A DNA stretch of 36,558 bases from Methanothrix sp. (GTDB lineage Archaea; Halobacteriota; Methanosarcinia; Methanotrichales; Methanotrichaceae): assembly GCA_020844795.1 (NCBI GenBank), contig CP086218.1, positions 269,288 through 305,845 on the forward strand, given 5' to 3'. The notes below the pieces were generated by a model that was given only the letters and a program-made list of their open reading frames with translations, was not told the origin of the DNA and did no database searches. The translations under genes and the position numbers were made by a program. This document shows, one piece after another, positions 25,199 through 33,967 of this stretch; position 1 is the stretch's first letter; each line of letters starts with the position of its first letter.

Positions 25199-26047
25199 TC
25201 ACCTCCCCGCGAGGACGGATATAACCTCGGGGATGGCCTTCGACGCCACCTCGGGGACGGACCCTCCGCTGAGGACGAAGACGATCCCCCTCTCGCCAGA
25301 GGCCTCCTTGATGATCCTCGCCATCTTGGGGTACGCCGCCGTCGTCAGCTCAAAGCCGCCGTAGTCGTCGGCGTGGGAGTCGTGGCCGAATACGACAAAG
25401 CAGATCTGAAAATCGAAGTCGTTTGCCATCTCCATGGCGGCGGAGAGCTCCCTCAAGAAGGTCTCGTCATCGGCGTCGAACCCGATCCCTATATCGTGGT
25501 TCCTCTTTTCGCCGTCATAGTTCGAGCTCTGCTGGTGGTTGAAGTTGACGTGGTATACAAGCGGATCGTCGCCGAAGAAGTTCCTCGTCCCGTCGCCGAA
25601 ATGGGGGTCGACGTCGACGATCAGGAACCGCGCCAGGCCCATCTCCCGCAGCCTCATTATGGCGATGGCGACGTCGTTGTAGTAACAGAACCCCCAGCAG
25701 CTACCGGGGCTCGCGTGGTGGCCTGCGGTCCCGGTGTAGGCGAAGGAGTGGTAAGCGTCGCCCTTCGCCACCATCTCCGCCGCCCTGAGGACCGACCCTG
25801 CCGATAGGAGGGCGACGTCGTGGTACATCCTCTCGGAGGGCTCGGTCCTCATCCTCTCCATATGCTCTCTTGTATGGGCCCTCTCGACGAGGGCGAGGGG
25901 GGCGGCCTCGGCCGAGAAGACCTGGACGTCTTCCCCTTCCAGAAGACCCGATCTCTCCAGAGCCTCAAAGGAGGGCTTAATCCTGGCCTTCAGGACGCTG
26001 TGCCCCTTCGACCCGAAGTCCGGGTGGTAGATGACGGCAACCTTCAT
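25199..26047 (-). CDS. Histone-deacetylase-superfamily protein
   Basis: A 282-residue arginase/deacetylase-fold protein. The zinc site is intact: H110-H111 (GHHASPG), D147 and H149 in DVDPHFGDGT, and D223 in GHDSHADDYGG. The GFCYYNDVAIA motif is present. The C-terminal glycine loop reads LSGGSVPEVAS; the usual catalytic Tyr of GGGY is replaced by Ser263. Deacetylation of a small molecule or protein lysine is the family activity, so the missing Tyr suggests reduced or altered chemistry. A TATA box (26070-26080) is at proper distance. DUF89 follows directly. Confidence 0.88.
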   Translation of the reverse strand: MKVAVIYHPDFGSKGHSVLKARIKPSFEALERSGLLEGEDVQVFSAEAAPLALVERAHTREHMERMRTEPSERMYHDVALLSAGSVLRAAEMVAKGDAYHSFAYTGTAGHHASPGSCWGFCYYNDVAIAIMRLREMGLARFLIVDVDPHFGDGTRNFFGDDPLVYHVNFNHQQSSNYDGEKRNHDIGIGFDADDETFLRELSAAMEMANDFDFQICFVVFGHDSHADDYGGFELTTAAYPKMARIIKEASGERGIVFVLSGGSVPEVASKAIPEVISVLAGR

Positions 26048-26069
26048 GCCCCCCGGGTCTATCGACAGA

Positions 26070-26080
26070 CCTTATAAAAG
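26070..26080 (-). promoter_or_regulatory. TATA box for the HDAC-like gene
   Basis: Minus strand cttttataagg lies about 23-33 nt before ATG 26047. It sits within the short palindrome ACCTT-ATAA-AAGGT. Confidence 0.45.
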
Positions 26081-26096
26081 GTTCCTCGCCCGCCGG

Positions 26097-27632
26097 CTAG
26101 ATCTGGGAGTACCTCGGATACCTCTCCAGGAGCATCCCCTCGACGACGATCGGCATATCCCGGAGGGCGTCGCTCGCTGCCCTATGGACGTCCCAGTCTT
26201 TGCTCGAGTATATCGTCAGGACCGGCTCTCCCTTCTTCACCATCTGGCCCATCTTCTTGTGGATCCTCACCCCGGCCTTCTTGTCGGCGGGGGCGCCGGC
26301 GTTCCTCGCTATCTCGACGATCCTCTTGTTGTCGAAGGAGATGATGTAGCCGTTCGTCGGGGCGAGGATATCCTGGGAATACTCGCCGATCTCGATATCC
26401 TCGCTCTTGACGGTCGGGTCTCCTCCTTGAGCCTCGATGATCTCCATCATCTTCTCGTGGGCTTTGCCGCTGGTGAGGATCCTCTCGGCCATCGCCCTCC
26501 CCTCCCCCCGGGCGGCGACGCACCCCATCCCCGAGGTGCAGCCGATCTCCAGGAGGATCCCGGCGAGGGAGAGGCTCTTCTCCCGGAGGCTGTTGGGTCC
26601 CTGGCCGCTCTCCAGCATCGTCAGAGCCTCCTTCACCTCCAGGGCGGGGCCAACGGTCCTTCCGACGGGGGATCCGCCGAAGGTCATGGCGCACTCGACC
26701 CTGATCCCGAGCCGATCCCCCAGGTCGATGAGGTCTTTTGCCATCGACCTGCCTTCGGCGGCGGTCGGAAGCTTCGTCCCCGGCCCCACCGGCATGTCCA
26801 TCACCACAGAGTCGGCGCCCACCGCCCCCTTCTTCGACATTATCGAAGCCAGCATCTGGCTGTATGGGTCGATGCTGAGGGCGTACTCGGCCTTGATCAG
26901 CTTGTCGTCGGCGGGGGCTATGTTCGTCGCTCCGCCCCAGGCGAGGATCCCTCCCACCGATTCCGCGATCTCCTTGATCTCGTCGGCGTTGAACTCGACG
27001 GGGGCTAGGATCTCCATCAGGTCCGAGGTCCCCCCCGCCCCGGTGATCGCCCGGGAGCTGGTCTTGGGGATGAGGAGGCCTGCGGCGGCGACGATCGGGA
27101 CTATCAGGAGGGAGACCTTGTTTCCGGGGACCCCTCCTATGCTGTGCTTGTCCACCACGGGGTGGGTGTCGAAGTGGATCCGCTCCCCGGTATCGATCAT
27201 CGCCCTCGTCAGCCACTCCGTCTCCTGAGAGTCCAGGTTTCTTATGTAGAGGGTGGTCAGGTAGGCGGAGATCTCGACGTCGCTGAGGTTGTTGTCTACG
27301 ATGTCCTGGACGATCGTCCTTATCTGGTCCTCGGTGAGCTTCACCTCGTCCATCATCTTCTTTATGTAGCCGACGGAGGTGGGCTTTGCGGCCGGAGCTA
27401 TATCCACCTCCTTCGCCTCCCCGATCTTCACGTGGGCCTCGGTGAAGATGCCGACCTTCCCCGGCTCCAGCATCTGGGTGGTGACGTCCAGGATCGCGGT
27501 GAAGGAGGCGCCTTTAGCCTTAACTCGGACCCGATCGCCGGCGTTCATCCCCATCTCCCTCGCGTCGGCGAGGTTGAGCATGACCTTGTACTGTCCAATC
27601 TCTATATCGAAGGGCTTGACCTCAAATAACAT
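26097..27632 (-). CDS. deoA: AMP phosphorylase
   Basis: A 511-residue archaeal AMP phosphorylase (long thymidine-phosphorylase relative), which converts AMP and phosphate to ribose-1,5-bisphosphate and adenine. It feeds the archaeal pentose bisphosphate route with R15P isomerase and type III RuBisCO. An N-terminal AMPpase-specific domain (1-85, FDIEIGQYKVMLNLADA) precedes the family core: HPVVDKHSIGGVPGNKVSLL, KTSSRAITGAGGTSDLME, GMPV-type loop MDMPVGPGTKLP, and the C-terminal GYIISFDNKRIVEIARNAGAP. Length is right for the archaeal family. It stands alone, with a 96-nt spacer upstream. No RuBisCO gene is in the window. Confidence 0.94.
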   Translation of the reverse strand: MLFEVKPFDIEIGQYKVMLNLADAREMGMNAGDRVRVKAKGASFTAILDVTTQMLEPGKVGIFTEAHVKIGEAKEVDIAPAAKPTSVGYIKKMMDEVKLTEDQIRTIVQDIVDNNLSDVEISAYLTTLYIRNLDSQETEWLTRAMIDTGERIHFDTHPVVDKHSIGGVPGNKVSLLIVPIVAAAGLLIPKTSSRAITGAGGTSDLMEILAPVEFNADEIKEIAESVGGILAWGGATNIAPADDKLIKAEYALSIDPYSQMLASIMSKKGAVGADSVVMDMPVGPGTKLPTAAEGRSMAKDLIDLGDRLGIRVECAMTFGGSPVGRTVGPALEVKEALTMLESGQGPNSLREKSLSLAGILLEIGCTSGMGCVAARGEGRAMAERILTSGKAHEKMMEIIEAQGGDPTVKSEDIEIGEYSQDILAPTNGYIISFDNKRIVEIARNAGAPADKKAGVRIHKKMGQMVKKGEPVLTIYSSKDWDVHRAASDALRDMPIVVEGMLLERYPRYSQI

Positions 27633-27728
27633 GGAAAACCTCTCTCCTATCGGCGGCGAGATCCCTCTCGGCCTTCAAGCTCTGGCATCTTTACGACCCC
27701 CTTATGATCTCTACCCTTAACTAACTCT

Positions 27729-28520
27729 CTATCCACCCGGGCCGCCTCCTCGCCCCCAGGACCGGGATAGGGACTTGAGGAGTTCGATCATCTCCGATAC
27801 CTTCCTCTTCGCCTCGATGTGGTCGGTGTTGCATACTATCCTCCACTCGTCTTTAGACTCGATCACCATGACGTCCGCCCCGAAGATCGGCCAGGATAGG
27901 TCTACGGCAGAGGCGGAGATCTCCTGCCACGTCGAAGGCCTCTCCCGGACAAATTCTCCGGCCACCGTCAGGGCCGATTCCACCTCCTCCCTCATCGGCT
28001 GCGAAAGGTCGATCCTCTCCCAGAAGTCGTAGCCGCCCCTCAAGCCGGGGTAGAGCTCTCTAATCGCCGTCTCCAGGTAGAGGTTGTAGGCGAAGGTCCG
28101 GGCGGGGTCGAAGGAGAGGACGCCGCACCTGGCGATCCGGTCCAGGTTCTCGATCGCCCTGGGAAAGTAGGCGGGAAATATCTCGGGATCGGTCCTGTAT
28201 ACCACCTTCTCTATAGCGAGATCGACGAGGACGTTCATCATCTCAAAGACGATCTTGCTGCAGAACTCGCATCCCAGGCCGATCTGGCGCTTCATCACCT
28301 TCTCCTCGAAGAGGATGTGGTAGAACTCGTGGAGGAGGGGGTAGGGCTCCGGCTCCGAGAGGTATATCCGGTAGCCTTCCCCATAATGGACCGTCCTCCC
28401 CAGGACGAAGGGCTCCTCGGAGATCACCACCTCCACGTCGACGTCAAGCCTCCATGCCCTCTTCAGCCCCTCTACTATCTTGATGAGGCCTTCTCCAGAA
28501 GGGTCAGGGATCGGATCCAC
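27729..28520 (-). CDS. HExxH-containing protein of unknown function
   Basis: A 263-residue protein with a zincin-like motif LLHEFYHILFEEK (HEFYH at 64-68) and a CEFC pair at 84-87, followed by helical segments (IVFEMMNVLVDLAIEKVV). The motif suggests a zinc metallopeptidase or a fold relative; no signal peptide, so cytosolic. I cannot name the family. The C-terminus ends in a Gly/Arg-rich tail (SWGRGGGPGG). The GTG start lies 46 nt inside the upstream nucleotidyltransferase gene; a later start is possible, but the overlap indicates translational coupling. Confidence 0.7.
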   Translation of the reverse strand: MDPIPDPSGEGLIKIVEGLKRAWRLDVDVEVVISEEPFVLGRTVHYGEGYRIYLSEPEPYPLLHEFYHILFEEKVMKRQIGLGCEFCSKIVFEMMNVLVDLAIEKVVYRTDPEIFPAYFPRAIENLDRIARCGVLSFDPARTFAYNLYLETAIRELYPGLRGGYDFWERIDLSQPMREEVESALTVAGEFVRERPSTWQEISASAVDLSWPIFGADVMVIESKDEWRIVCNTDHIEAKRKVSEMIELLKSLSRSWGRGGGPGG

Positions 28521-29413
28521 TCTCCTTTAGCCTCTCTCGTCGTACCCACTACCAGCCTCTTGCCGTCCGCCGTCTCTTCGACGACCCCCGAGGCCTCGAT
28601 CCTCTCCCCCGGCACCGCCTGGCCTGCGTAGGTGTGGGTGTAGCAGAGGATCGCCGAGATCTCCGGGTGGTCGATCTCGAAGACGGCGGGGTTGTCGAAG
28701 GCGAACTCTGCATCCAGGACGGTGGCTTCGATCTTCAGCCTCCCCTTCTTCTCCCCCGGAGGGAAGGGGGGGGCGATCTGGTCCCAGTCCCGGGTGAAGA
28801 GGAGGTCGAAGTAGGTTGCGTCGACAAGCCCCCGGTTCCCCTTCCTCCTCTCGTGGAGGACGAACTCGCGCCGGTCGATATCTGGAACTCTCTTCCTGTA
28901 TATCTTATCCCAGGTCGCCTCGTCGAGATCCCGGATCCTCCCCCCCTCCTCTTTGGCGGCGGCCAGAACGTCCCTCGCCCGCCACCAGGCGGCTCCGTAG
29001 ACGAGGAAGTCTATATCCGAGGCAGGCCCCTCAAGCCCCACCAGGACCGAGCCCGTGATCCCCATCTTCCCATCAGGGACCCCCCCCTTCCTCAGGACCG
29101 ATACGATCTCGGCTATCCGGCCGTCCCTCTCCGCTGCCTTCGGAAGCTCTTCATCGGGGCGATAGATTCGGCGGATCTCTTCCTCCGGGACGACGTGAAC
29201 GTCCTGGACGTACTCCGGCCTCTCCTTTCGGAGAAGATCGTAGGCCTCTTCGAAGTCGAGCTTGCGGTATCGTACGCCTCCAGCATCCCTCTCTCCTCCC
29301 GGGTCGGGGACGTACCTCAGGATCGACCTGATCCCCTCGGGGTGGTGGTAGTCGACGACGGCGAATATCCAGCCGTCGACGGTCTGGAAGAAGTCCCTGA
29401 TCCTCAACCTCAT
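28475..29413 (-). CDS. Predicted nucleotidyltransferase
   Basis: A 312-residue protein with the nucleotidyltransferase signature ITGSVLVGLEGPASDIDFLVYG: GS at 121-122 and metal-binding Asp residues 133 and 135. The N-terminal 90 residues (FFQTVDGWIFAVVDYHHPEG) form a separate beta-rich part. The C-terminal part (ICYTHTYAGQAVPGERIEASGVVEE) looks like an OB-type barrel. This layout fits an archaeal family of uncharacterised nucleotidyltransferases (COG1665 in style). Substrate unknown. It overlaps the Sua5 gene by 4 nt and the HExxH gene by 46 nt, so a common operon is likely. Confidence 0.75.
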   Translation of the reverse strand: MRLRIRDFFQTVDGWIFAVVDYHHPEGIRSILRYVPDPGGERDAGGVRYRKLDFEEAYDLLRKERPEYVQDVHVVPEEEIRRIYRPDEELPKAAERDGRIAEIVSVLRKGGVPDGKMGITGSVLVGLEGPASDIDFLVYGAAWWRARDVLAAAKEEGGRIRDLDEATWDKIYRKRVPDIDRREFVLHERRKGNRGLVDATYFDLLFTRDWDQIAPPFPPGEKKGRLKIEATVLDAEFAFDNPAVFEIDHPEISAILCYTHTYAGQAVPGERIEASGVVEETADGKRLVVGTTREAKGEWIRSLTLLEKASSR

Positions 29414-29994
29414 CCCAGGACCTCCCGGACCCTCTCCATCCCAGCCCCCTCCCTGATCACTCTCCCCGACCTCAGGTCTATGAGGGTCGACGGGGTGGAA
29501 TACTCCGATCTTCCTCCGTCCAGGATGACGTCGACGGCCCGGACGATCTCTGGGTCCAGCTCCTCGAGGCTGGCGGGGGGAGGTCGGCCCGATAGGTTTG
29601 CGGAGGTCGATGTGATCGGCCCTGCCAGGCCGATCAATTCCAGGGCCACCGGGTGGTCGGGGTACCTTATCCCCACCTGGGCCGATCCCGCCGTCACCGC
29701 ATCGGGTAGGTCCGGCCTCCTATCGAGGAGGACGGTCACAGGGCCGGGGAGGATCTTTCGGAGGATGGGGAGGTCTTCTTCGCTGACCGAAGCGACGGCC
29801 TCCATCATCTCGAAGCTGGCCACCGCCACCGAGAGGGGGGTATTCCGGGGACGGCCCTTGATCTCGAAGACCCTATCCACCGCCTTGGGGATGAAGACCG
29901 AGGCGCCTATCCCGTAGACCGTCTCCGTAGGGTAGACGGCGGTCCCCCCTTCCAGGAGGATCTTCGCCGCCCAAGCTACGCTTCTAGTCGTCAT
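29410..29994 (-). CDS. Sua5/YciO/YrdC family, threonylcarbamoyl-AMP synthase
   Basis: A 194-residue YrdC-fold protein, predicted to make L-threonylcarbamoyladenylate for the tRNA t6A37 modification. Seen: GGTAVYPTETVYGIGASVF (substrate pocket), EIKGRPRNTPLSVAVAS (the KxR...S(x)P pattern), and TSTSANLSGRPPPAS. No Sua5 C-terminal domain is present, so it is the short type. It overlaps the aMBF1 gene upstream by 4 nt and the nucleotidyltransferase downstream by 4 nt. Confidence 0.88.
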   Translation of the reverse strand: MTTRSVAWAAKILLEGGTAVYPTETVYGIGASVFIPKAVDRVFEIKGRPRNTPLSVAVASFEMMEAVASVSEEDLPILRKILPGPVTVLLDRRPDLPDAVTAGSAQVGIRYPDHPVALELIGLAGPITSTSANLSGRPPPASLEELDPEIVRAVDVILDGGRSEYSTPSTLIDLRSGRVIREGAGMERVREVLG

Positions 29995-30476
29995 CTCTTC
30001 TTGATGAAGGCGATGTCGCCCAAGGTTACGCCCCGGCCGCCCTTCCCCGCCTTCCAGTCCTCGTCGCTCAATTTGTCGGTCAGCTTCACGTTCAGCTCCC
30101 TCTCGAGCTTGATCCTCACCGAGTCCTCGGGTACGATCTCGTGCCGCTCTATCTTCCTGATGAGGGAGGCCTTCTCCTTGATCTTCTGCCCCAGCTCCTC
30201 GGGGGTCAGCTCCATCCCCTCCCTGGCCTCTTTTACGATCCGGCCGTATTCGGGAACTATCTCGGGCATCTCCCTGAACTCGTCGCGACGGGGCCTGGGC
30301 TTCGGCGCAGCCCTGAAGGCCCTCTCCTGGGGGATGACCTTCCTCGGCACAGGTGAAAACTTGTCTAGGACCTCTCCAAACCGGGCGCAGGTGTTGCAGA
30401 CCTGCAGTTCAGACCCGTCGATCACCACTCTTTTTTGGCTCCCGGAGACTTCTGCACCGCATATCTCACACTGCAT
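29991..30476 (-). CDS. Archaeal multiprotein bridging factor (aMBF1)
   Basis: A 161-residue protein with an N-terminal zinc ribbon (CEICGAEV and CNTCARF), a basic Pro-rich linker, and an HTH_3 domain at about 80-140 (YGRIVKEAREGMELTPEELGQKIKEKASLIRKIERHE), ending in DIAFIKKR. This is the aMBF1 architecture; archaeal members associate with the ribosome rather than act as classical coactivators. It is divergent from pan across 59 nt, and heads the leftward operon with the Sua5 gene. Confidence 0.92.
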   Translation of the reverse strand: MQCEICGAEVSGSQKRVVIDGSELQVCNTCARFGEVLDKFSPVPRKVIPQERAFRAAPKPRPRRDEFREMPEIVPEYGRIVKEAREGMELTPEELGQKIKEKASLIRKIERHEIVPEDSVRIKLERELNVKLTDKLSDEDWKAGKGGRGVTLGDIAFIKKR

Positions 30477-30535
30477 ATCAGTTCAACTCGGAAAAGTTTA
30501 ATAGCAGTCAACGTTAAATACGCTTTGGAGATCCC

Positions 30536-31756
30536 ATGGACGAATCGAGAGTCGGCGCTGATTTTTCGCGCTACCTGATGGACCGGATGCGCCAGCTAGA
30601 GGAGCGTAACCTCGCTCTTCGAGAGCAGAAGGACCGGGTGGAGGGCGAAAAGCGGGTCATGGAGAACCAGAAGCTCAAGTTCGAGCGCGAGGTGAGAAAG
30701 CTGCGTAGCGAGCTGGAGCGGCTCCGGACCGGCCCCCTCATCGTCGGGACGATCCTGGACGTCCTCGACGACAGCCGGGTGGTGGTCAAAAGCAGCACAG
30801 GACCTCGATTCGTCGTCAACGTATCCCAGTTCATTGAAGGAGAGCTTCGGCCCGGGACCCGGGTCGCCTTGAACCAGCAGTCCTTCTCGGTGATGTTCGC
30901 CCTACCCTCCTCTACCGATCCCGCCGTCTTCGGCATGGAGATCGAGGACGCCCCCGACGTCGACTTCGGCCAGATCGGAGGGCTGGAAGACCAGATCTCC
31001 CAGATCAGGGAGATCGTGGAGCTACCCCTCAAGAGGCCCGACCTCTTCGTCAAGGTGGGGATAGAGCCGCCGAAGGGGGTCCTCCTCTACGGCCCTCCCG
31101 GAACGGGAAAGACCCTTCTCGCGAAGGCGGTCGCCTGCAGCACCGAGGCGACCTTCCTCCGGGTGGTGGGAAGCGAGCTCGTTCAGAAGTACATCGGCGA
31201 GGGGGCGAGGATGGTGAGGGAGCTCTTCGAGCTCGCCCAGAACAAGGCTCCAGCGATCATATTCGTCGACGAGCTGGACGCCATCGGCTCCCGGAGGATG
31301 GACGGGGCGACGAGCGGCGACCGGGAGGTCCAGAGGACCCTGATGCAGCTGTTGGCGGAGATGGACGGCTTCGACCCCCGGGGGGAGGTGAAGCTGATCG
31401 CCGCCACCAACAGGCCCGATATGCTCGATCCGGCGCTCCTCCGCCCCGGCAGGTTCGACCGGCTCATCTACGTCCCCCTGCCGAACCGGGAGGGGAGGCA
31501 TTCGATCCTGGCGATCCATACCGCCAGCATGAACCTCCATCCCGACGTCGATCTCAAGAGGATCGCAGAAGGAGCCGAGGCCGCCAGCGGCGCAGACCTG
31601 AAGGCCCTGGCGACGGAGGCGGGGATGTTCGCGATCCGGGAAGAGAGGGACGTCGTCTGTCACCGGGACTTCGAGCGGGCGAGGGCGAAGATCGCCGACT
31701 CCCACACCGATACTACAAAAGAGGTCTCAGAGGTGGCCTTCGGCCAGTACGCCTGA
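30536..31756 (+). CDS. pan: Proteasome-activating nucleotidase (PAN)
   Basis: A 406-residue AAA ATPase that unfolds substrates and feeds them to the 20S proteasome. N-terminal coiled coil about 14-65, OB domain about 67-125 with the conserved GP (66-67), Walker A GPPGTGKT (186-193), Walker B VDELDA (244-249), sensor ATNRPD and arginine-finger region LRPGRFDR. The C-terminus ends FGQYA: the penultimate Tyr of the HbYX docking motif is kept but the hydrophobic position holds Gln. The spacer after it contains GC hairpins such as CGGGG-CCACAAG-CCCCG (31797-31813). Confidence 0.96.
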   Translation: MDESRVGADFSRYLMDRMRQLEERNLALREQKDRVEGEKRVMENQKLKFEREVRKLRSELERLRTGPLIVGTILDVLDDSRVVVKSSTGPRFVVNVSQFIEGELRPGTRVALNQQSFSVMFALPSSTDPAVFGMEIEDAPDVDFGQIGGLEDQISQIREIVELPLKRPDLFVKVGIEPPKGVLLYGPPGTGKTLLAKAVACSTEATFLRVVGSELVQKYIGEGARMVRELFELAQNKAPAIIFVDELDAIGSRRMDGATSGDREVQRTLMQLLAEMDGFDPRGEVKLIAATNRPDMLDPALLRPGRFDRLIYVPLPNREGRHSILAIHTASMNLHPDVDLKRIAEGAEAASGADLKALATEAGMFAIREERDVVCHRDFERARAKIADSHTDTTKEVSEVAFGQYA

Positions 31757-31834
31757 CCGCCCCCTGGCGGACCGGAACAGGGGATAGTCTTCCCGACGGG
31801 GCCACAAGCCCCGCCCCGGGGTCGAGGACGCTAT

Positions 31835-32281
31835 ATGTCGTTTATCTTTTATTCTCCCCGTCTAAAATCAGAGGAGGGGTTTTCTTCGGTCGCTGACGAA
31901 GGAGAGAGGGTTAGGGTCAGAGGGAAGGTCGCCCCGGGCCTCGGGGAGGGGAAGTACTACATCTCCAGAGAGGGGTATAGAAGGCAGTTCTCCGAGAAGC
32001 TCGGGTTTGATCCGTCGCCGGGGACCCTGAACCTGAAGCTACAGGAGCCCTTCACCCTCCACGACTCCGACTACATCGAGATCGAGGGCTTCTCTGAGGA
32101 GGGTAGGTCCTTCGGCGGCTGCATCTGCCGCCCCGTCAGGATCGGCGGGATAAGGGGCGCCATCGTCCGGCCCGAGCGAACGGGCTATCCTTCAACCCTT
32201 TTGGAGCTGATCGCCCCCGTCAAACTCCGGGAGGCTCTGGGACTATCGGACGGGGACGAGGTGGAGGTGGTCCTGGGATGA
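31835..32281 (+). CDS. ribK: CTP-dependent riboflavin kinase
   Basis: A 148-residue archaeal RibK (DUF120) that makes FMN from riboflavin using CTP. Seen: GKVAPGLGEGKYYISREGY, LGFDPSPGTLNLKL, and RPERTGYPSTLLELIAPVKLREALGLSDGDEVEV. Some relatives carry an N-terminal winged helix; here only the cradle-loop barrel kinase domain is present. ATG follows GAGG at about 8 nt. The gene is 78 nt after pan. Confidence 0.92.
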   Translation: MSFIFYSPRLKSEEGFSSVADEGERVRVRGKVAPGLGEGKYYISREGYRRQFSEKLGFDPSPGTLNLKLQEPFTLHDSDYIEIEGFSEEGRSFGGCICRPVRIGGIRGAIVRPERTGYPSTLLELIAPVKLREALGLSDGDEVEVVLG

Positions 32282-32388
32282 TGGAATGGTATGCGAGATC
32301 ACTTCCATCATCATATCGCATAACTCGATCATCTTGACGAAAAGGTAAAATGCCTGTACATCTCTGGACACCGATGGAGGAGATTGTC

Positions 32389-33960
32389 ATGAAGGTCCTT
32401 GTCAGCGACCCTCTCTCGGAAGAGGGCGTAAGAAAGCTGGAGACGGAGATGGAGGTGGACGTCGTCACCAACCTCTCCCCCCAAGAGCTGATAGATCGAA
32501 TCAGAGATTACGACGCCCTGGCCATACGGAGCGGTACGAAGGTGACGGCGGAGGTGATCGCCGCCGCCGATAAGCTGAAGGTCATCGGAAGGGCCGGGGT
32601 CGGCGTCGACAACATCGACGTCGAGGCCGCCACCAGGAAGGGTATCATCGTCGTCAACACCCCCGGAGGTAACACCATCTCGGCGGCGGAGCATACCATC
32701 GCCATGATGCTCTCCCTGGCGAGGAACATCCCCCAGGCGAACAACTCCCTCAAGGCCGGAGAGTGGAACCGGAAGAGGTACACCGGGGTCGAGGTCTACA
32801 ACAAGACCCTGGGGATCGTCGGCCTCGGTAGGATCGGGGCGGAGATCGCTTCGAGGATGAAGTCCTTCGGGATGAGGATCCTCGCCTACGACCCTTTCGT
32901 CACCGAGGAGAAGGCCGCCTCCCTCGGGATAAGGCTCGCCTCCCTCGAGGAGATCTACAGGGAGTCCGACTTCATAACCGTCCACACCCCCCTCACCAAG
33001 GAGACGAGAAACCTCATCGACGAGGAGGAGATGAAGATGATGAAGCCGGGGGTCAGGCTGATAAACTGCGCCCGGGGCGGGATCATCAACGAGGAGGCCC
33101 TGGCGAAGGCCGTCGCCGAGGGGAGGGTGGCGGGCGCCGCCGTCGACGTCTTCACAAAAGAGCCGCCGATCGATAACCTCCTTCTGGAGGAGTCCGGTGT
33201 CATCGTTACCCCCCACCTGGGGGCCTCCACCGCCGAGGCCCAGGTGAACGTGGCGGTGGCGGTGGCTGAGCAGATCCTGGCGGTGGCGAGGGGAGAGATG
33301 CCGCCCAACGCCCTGAATATGCCCGCCATATCCGCCGAGACGATGGCGATGATGGGACCCTACATGGACCTGGTGGAGAAGATGGGCAGGCTCGCCGCCC
33401 AGCTGGGGGAGGACGGCTACGAGAAGCTGGAGATCGTCTACGGCGGGACCGTCGCCGAGAAGGAGACCAAACCCGTCACCATATCGGCGGTGAAGGGGTT
33501 CCTGGAGACGATCGGCCACTCCGCCAACTTCGTCAACTCCCTCGCGAAGCTTCGGGACTGCGGCATCGCCCTCACCGAGAGCAGGACCGATTCCACCAAC
33601 GGCTACAGCAACATCGTCACCCTCACCCTCTCGGGGCCGAAGGGGTCGGTCTCCGTCTACGGGACCGTCTACGGCAAGAGCGAGGGTAGGATCGTCCAGA
33701 TCAACGAGTACCGGGTCTACGTCCCCACCGAAGGATGCATGATCATCGCCACCCATGAGGACCGGCCCAACATCATAGGACCCTGCTGCGTCGTCCTGGG
33801 CGAGGACGAGATCAACATCGGTGGGATGCACGTAGGGAGGAAGGCCTCGGGGGGCGAGCAGATCATGGTCCTGAACGTCGACCACGCCGTCTCCGACGAG
33901 ACGCTGAAGAGGCTCGCCGGGGTTGCGGGGGTCAGCAAGGCTAAGATGATAATATTATAA
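32389..33960 (+). CDS. serA: D-3-phosphoglycerate dehydrogenase
   Basis: A 523-residue long-type SerA, first enzyme of serine synthesis. Nucleotide-binding motif GIVGLGRIGAEIASRMK, catalytic Arg in NCARGGIINEEAL, and the His region VTPHLGASTAEAQ. After about residue 310 come the intervening domain and a C-terminal ACT domain (GCMIIATHEDRPNIIGPCCVVL). I chose ATG 32389 because GGAGGA is 7 nt upstream and MKVLVSDPLSEEG is the family start; the frame extends to 32350. Confidence 0.95.
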   Translation: MKVLVSDPLSEEGVRKLETEMEVDVVTNLSPQELIDRIRDYDALAIRSGTKVTAEVIAAADKLKVIGRAGVGVDNIDVEAATRKGIIVVNTPGGNTISAAEHTIAMMLSLARNIPQANNSLKAGEWNRKRYTGVEVYNKTLGIVGLGRIGAEIASRMKSFGMRILAYDPFVTEEKAASLGIRLASLEEIYRESDFITVHTPLTKETRNLIDEEEMKMMKPGVRLINCARGGIINEEALAKAVAEGRVAGAAVDVFTKEPPIDNLLLEESGVIVTPHLGASTAEAQVNVAVAVAEQILAVARGEMPPNALNMPAISAETMAMMGPYMDLVEKMGRLAAQLGEDGYEKLEIVYGGTVAEKETKPVTISAVKGFLETIGHSANFVNSLAKLRDCGIALTESRTDSTNGYSNIVTLTLSGPKGSVSVYGTVYGKSEGRIVQINEYRVYVPTEGCMIIATHEDRPNIIGPCCVVLGEDEINIGGMHVGRKASGGEQIMVLNVDHAVSDETLKRLAGVAGVSKAKMIIL

Positions 33961-33967
33961 AAAAGCT

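Noticed and set aside
31797-31813. GC hairpin after pan as a terminator
   Set aside because: No T-rich tract follows on the plus strand, so termination is not supported.
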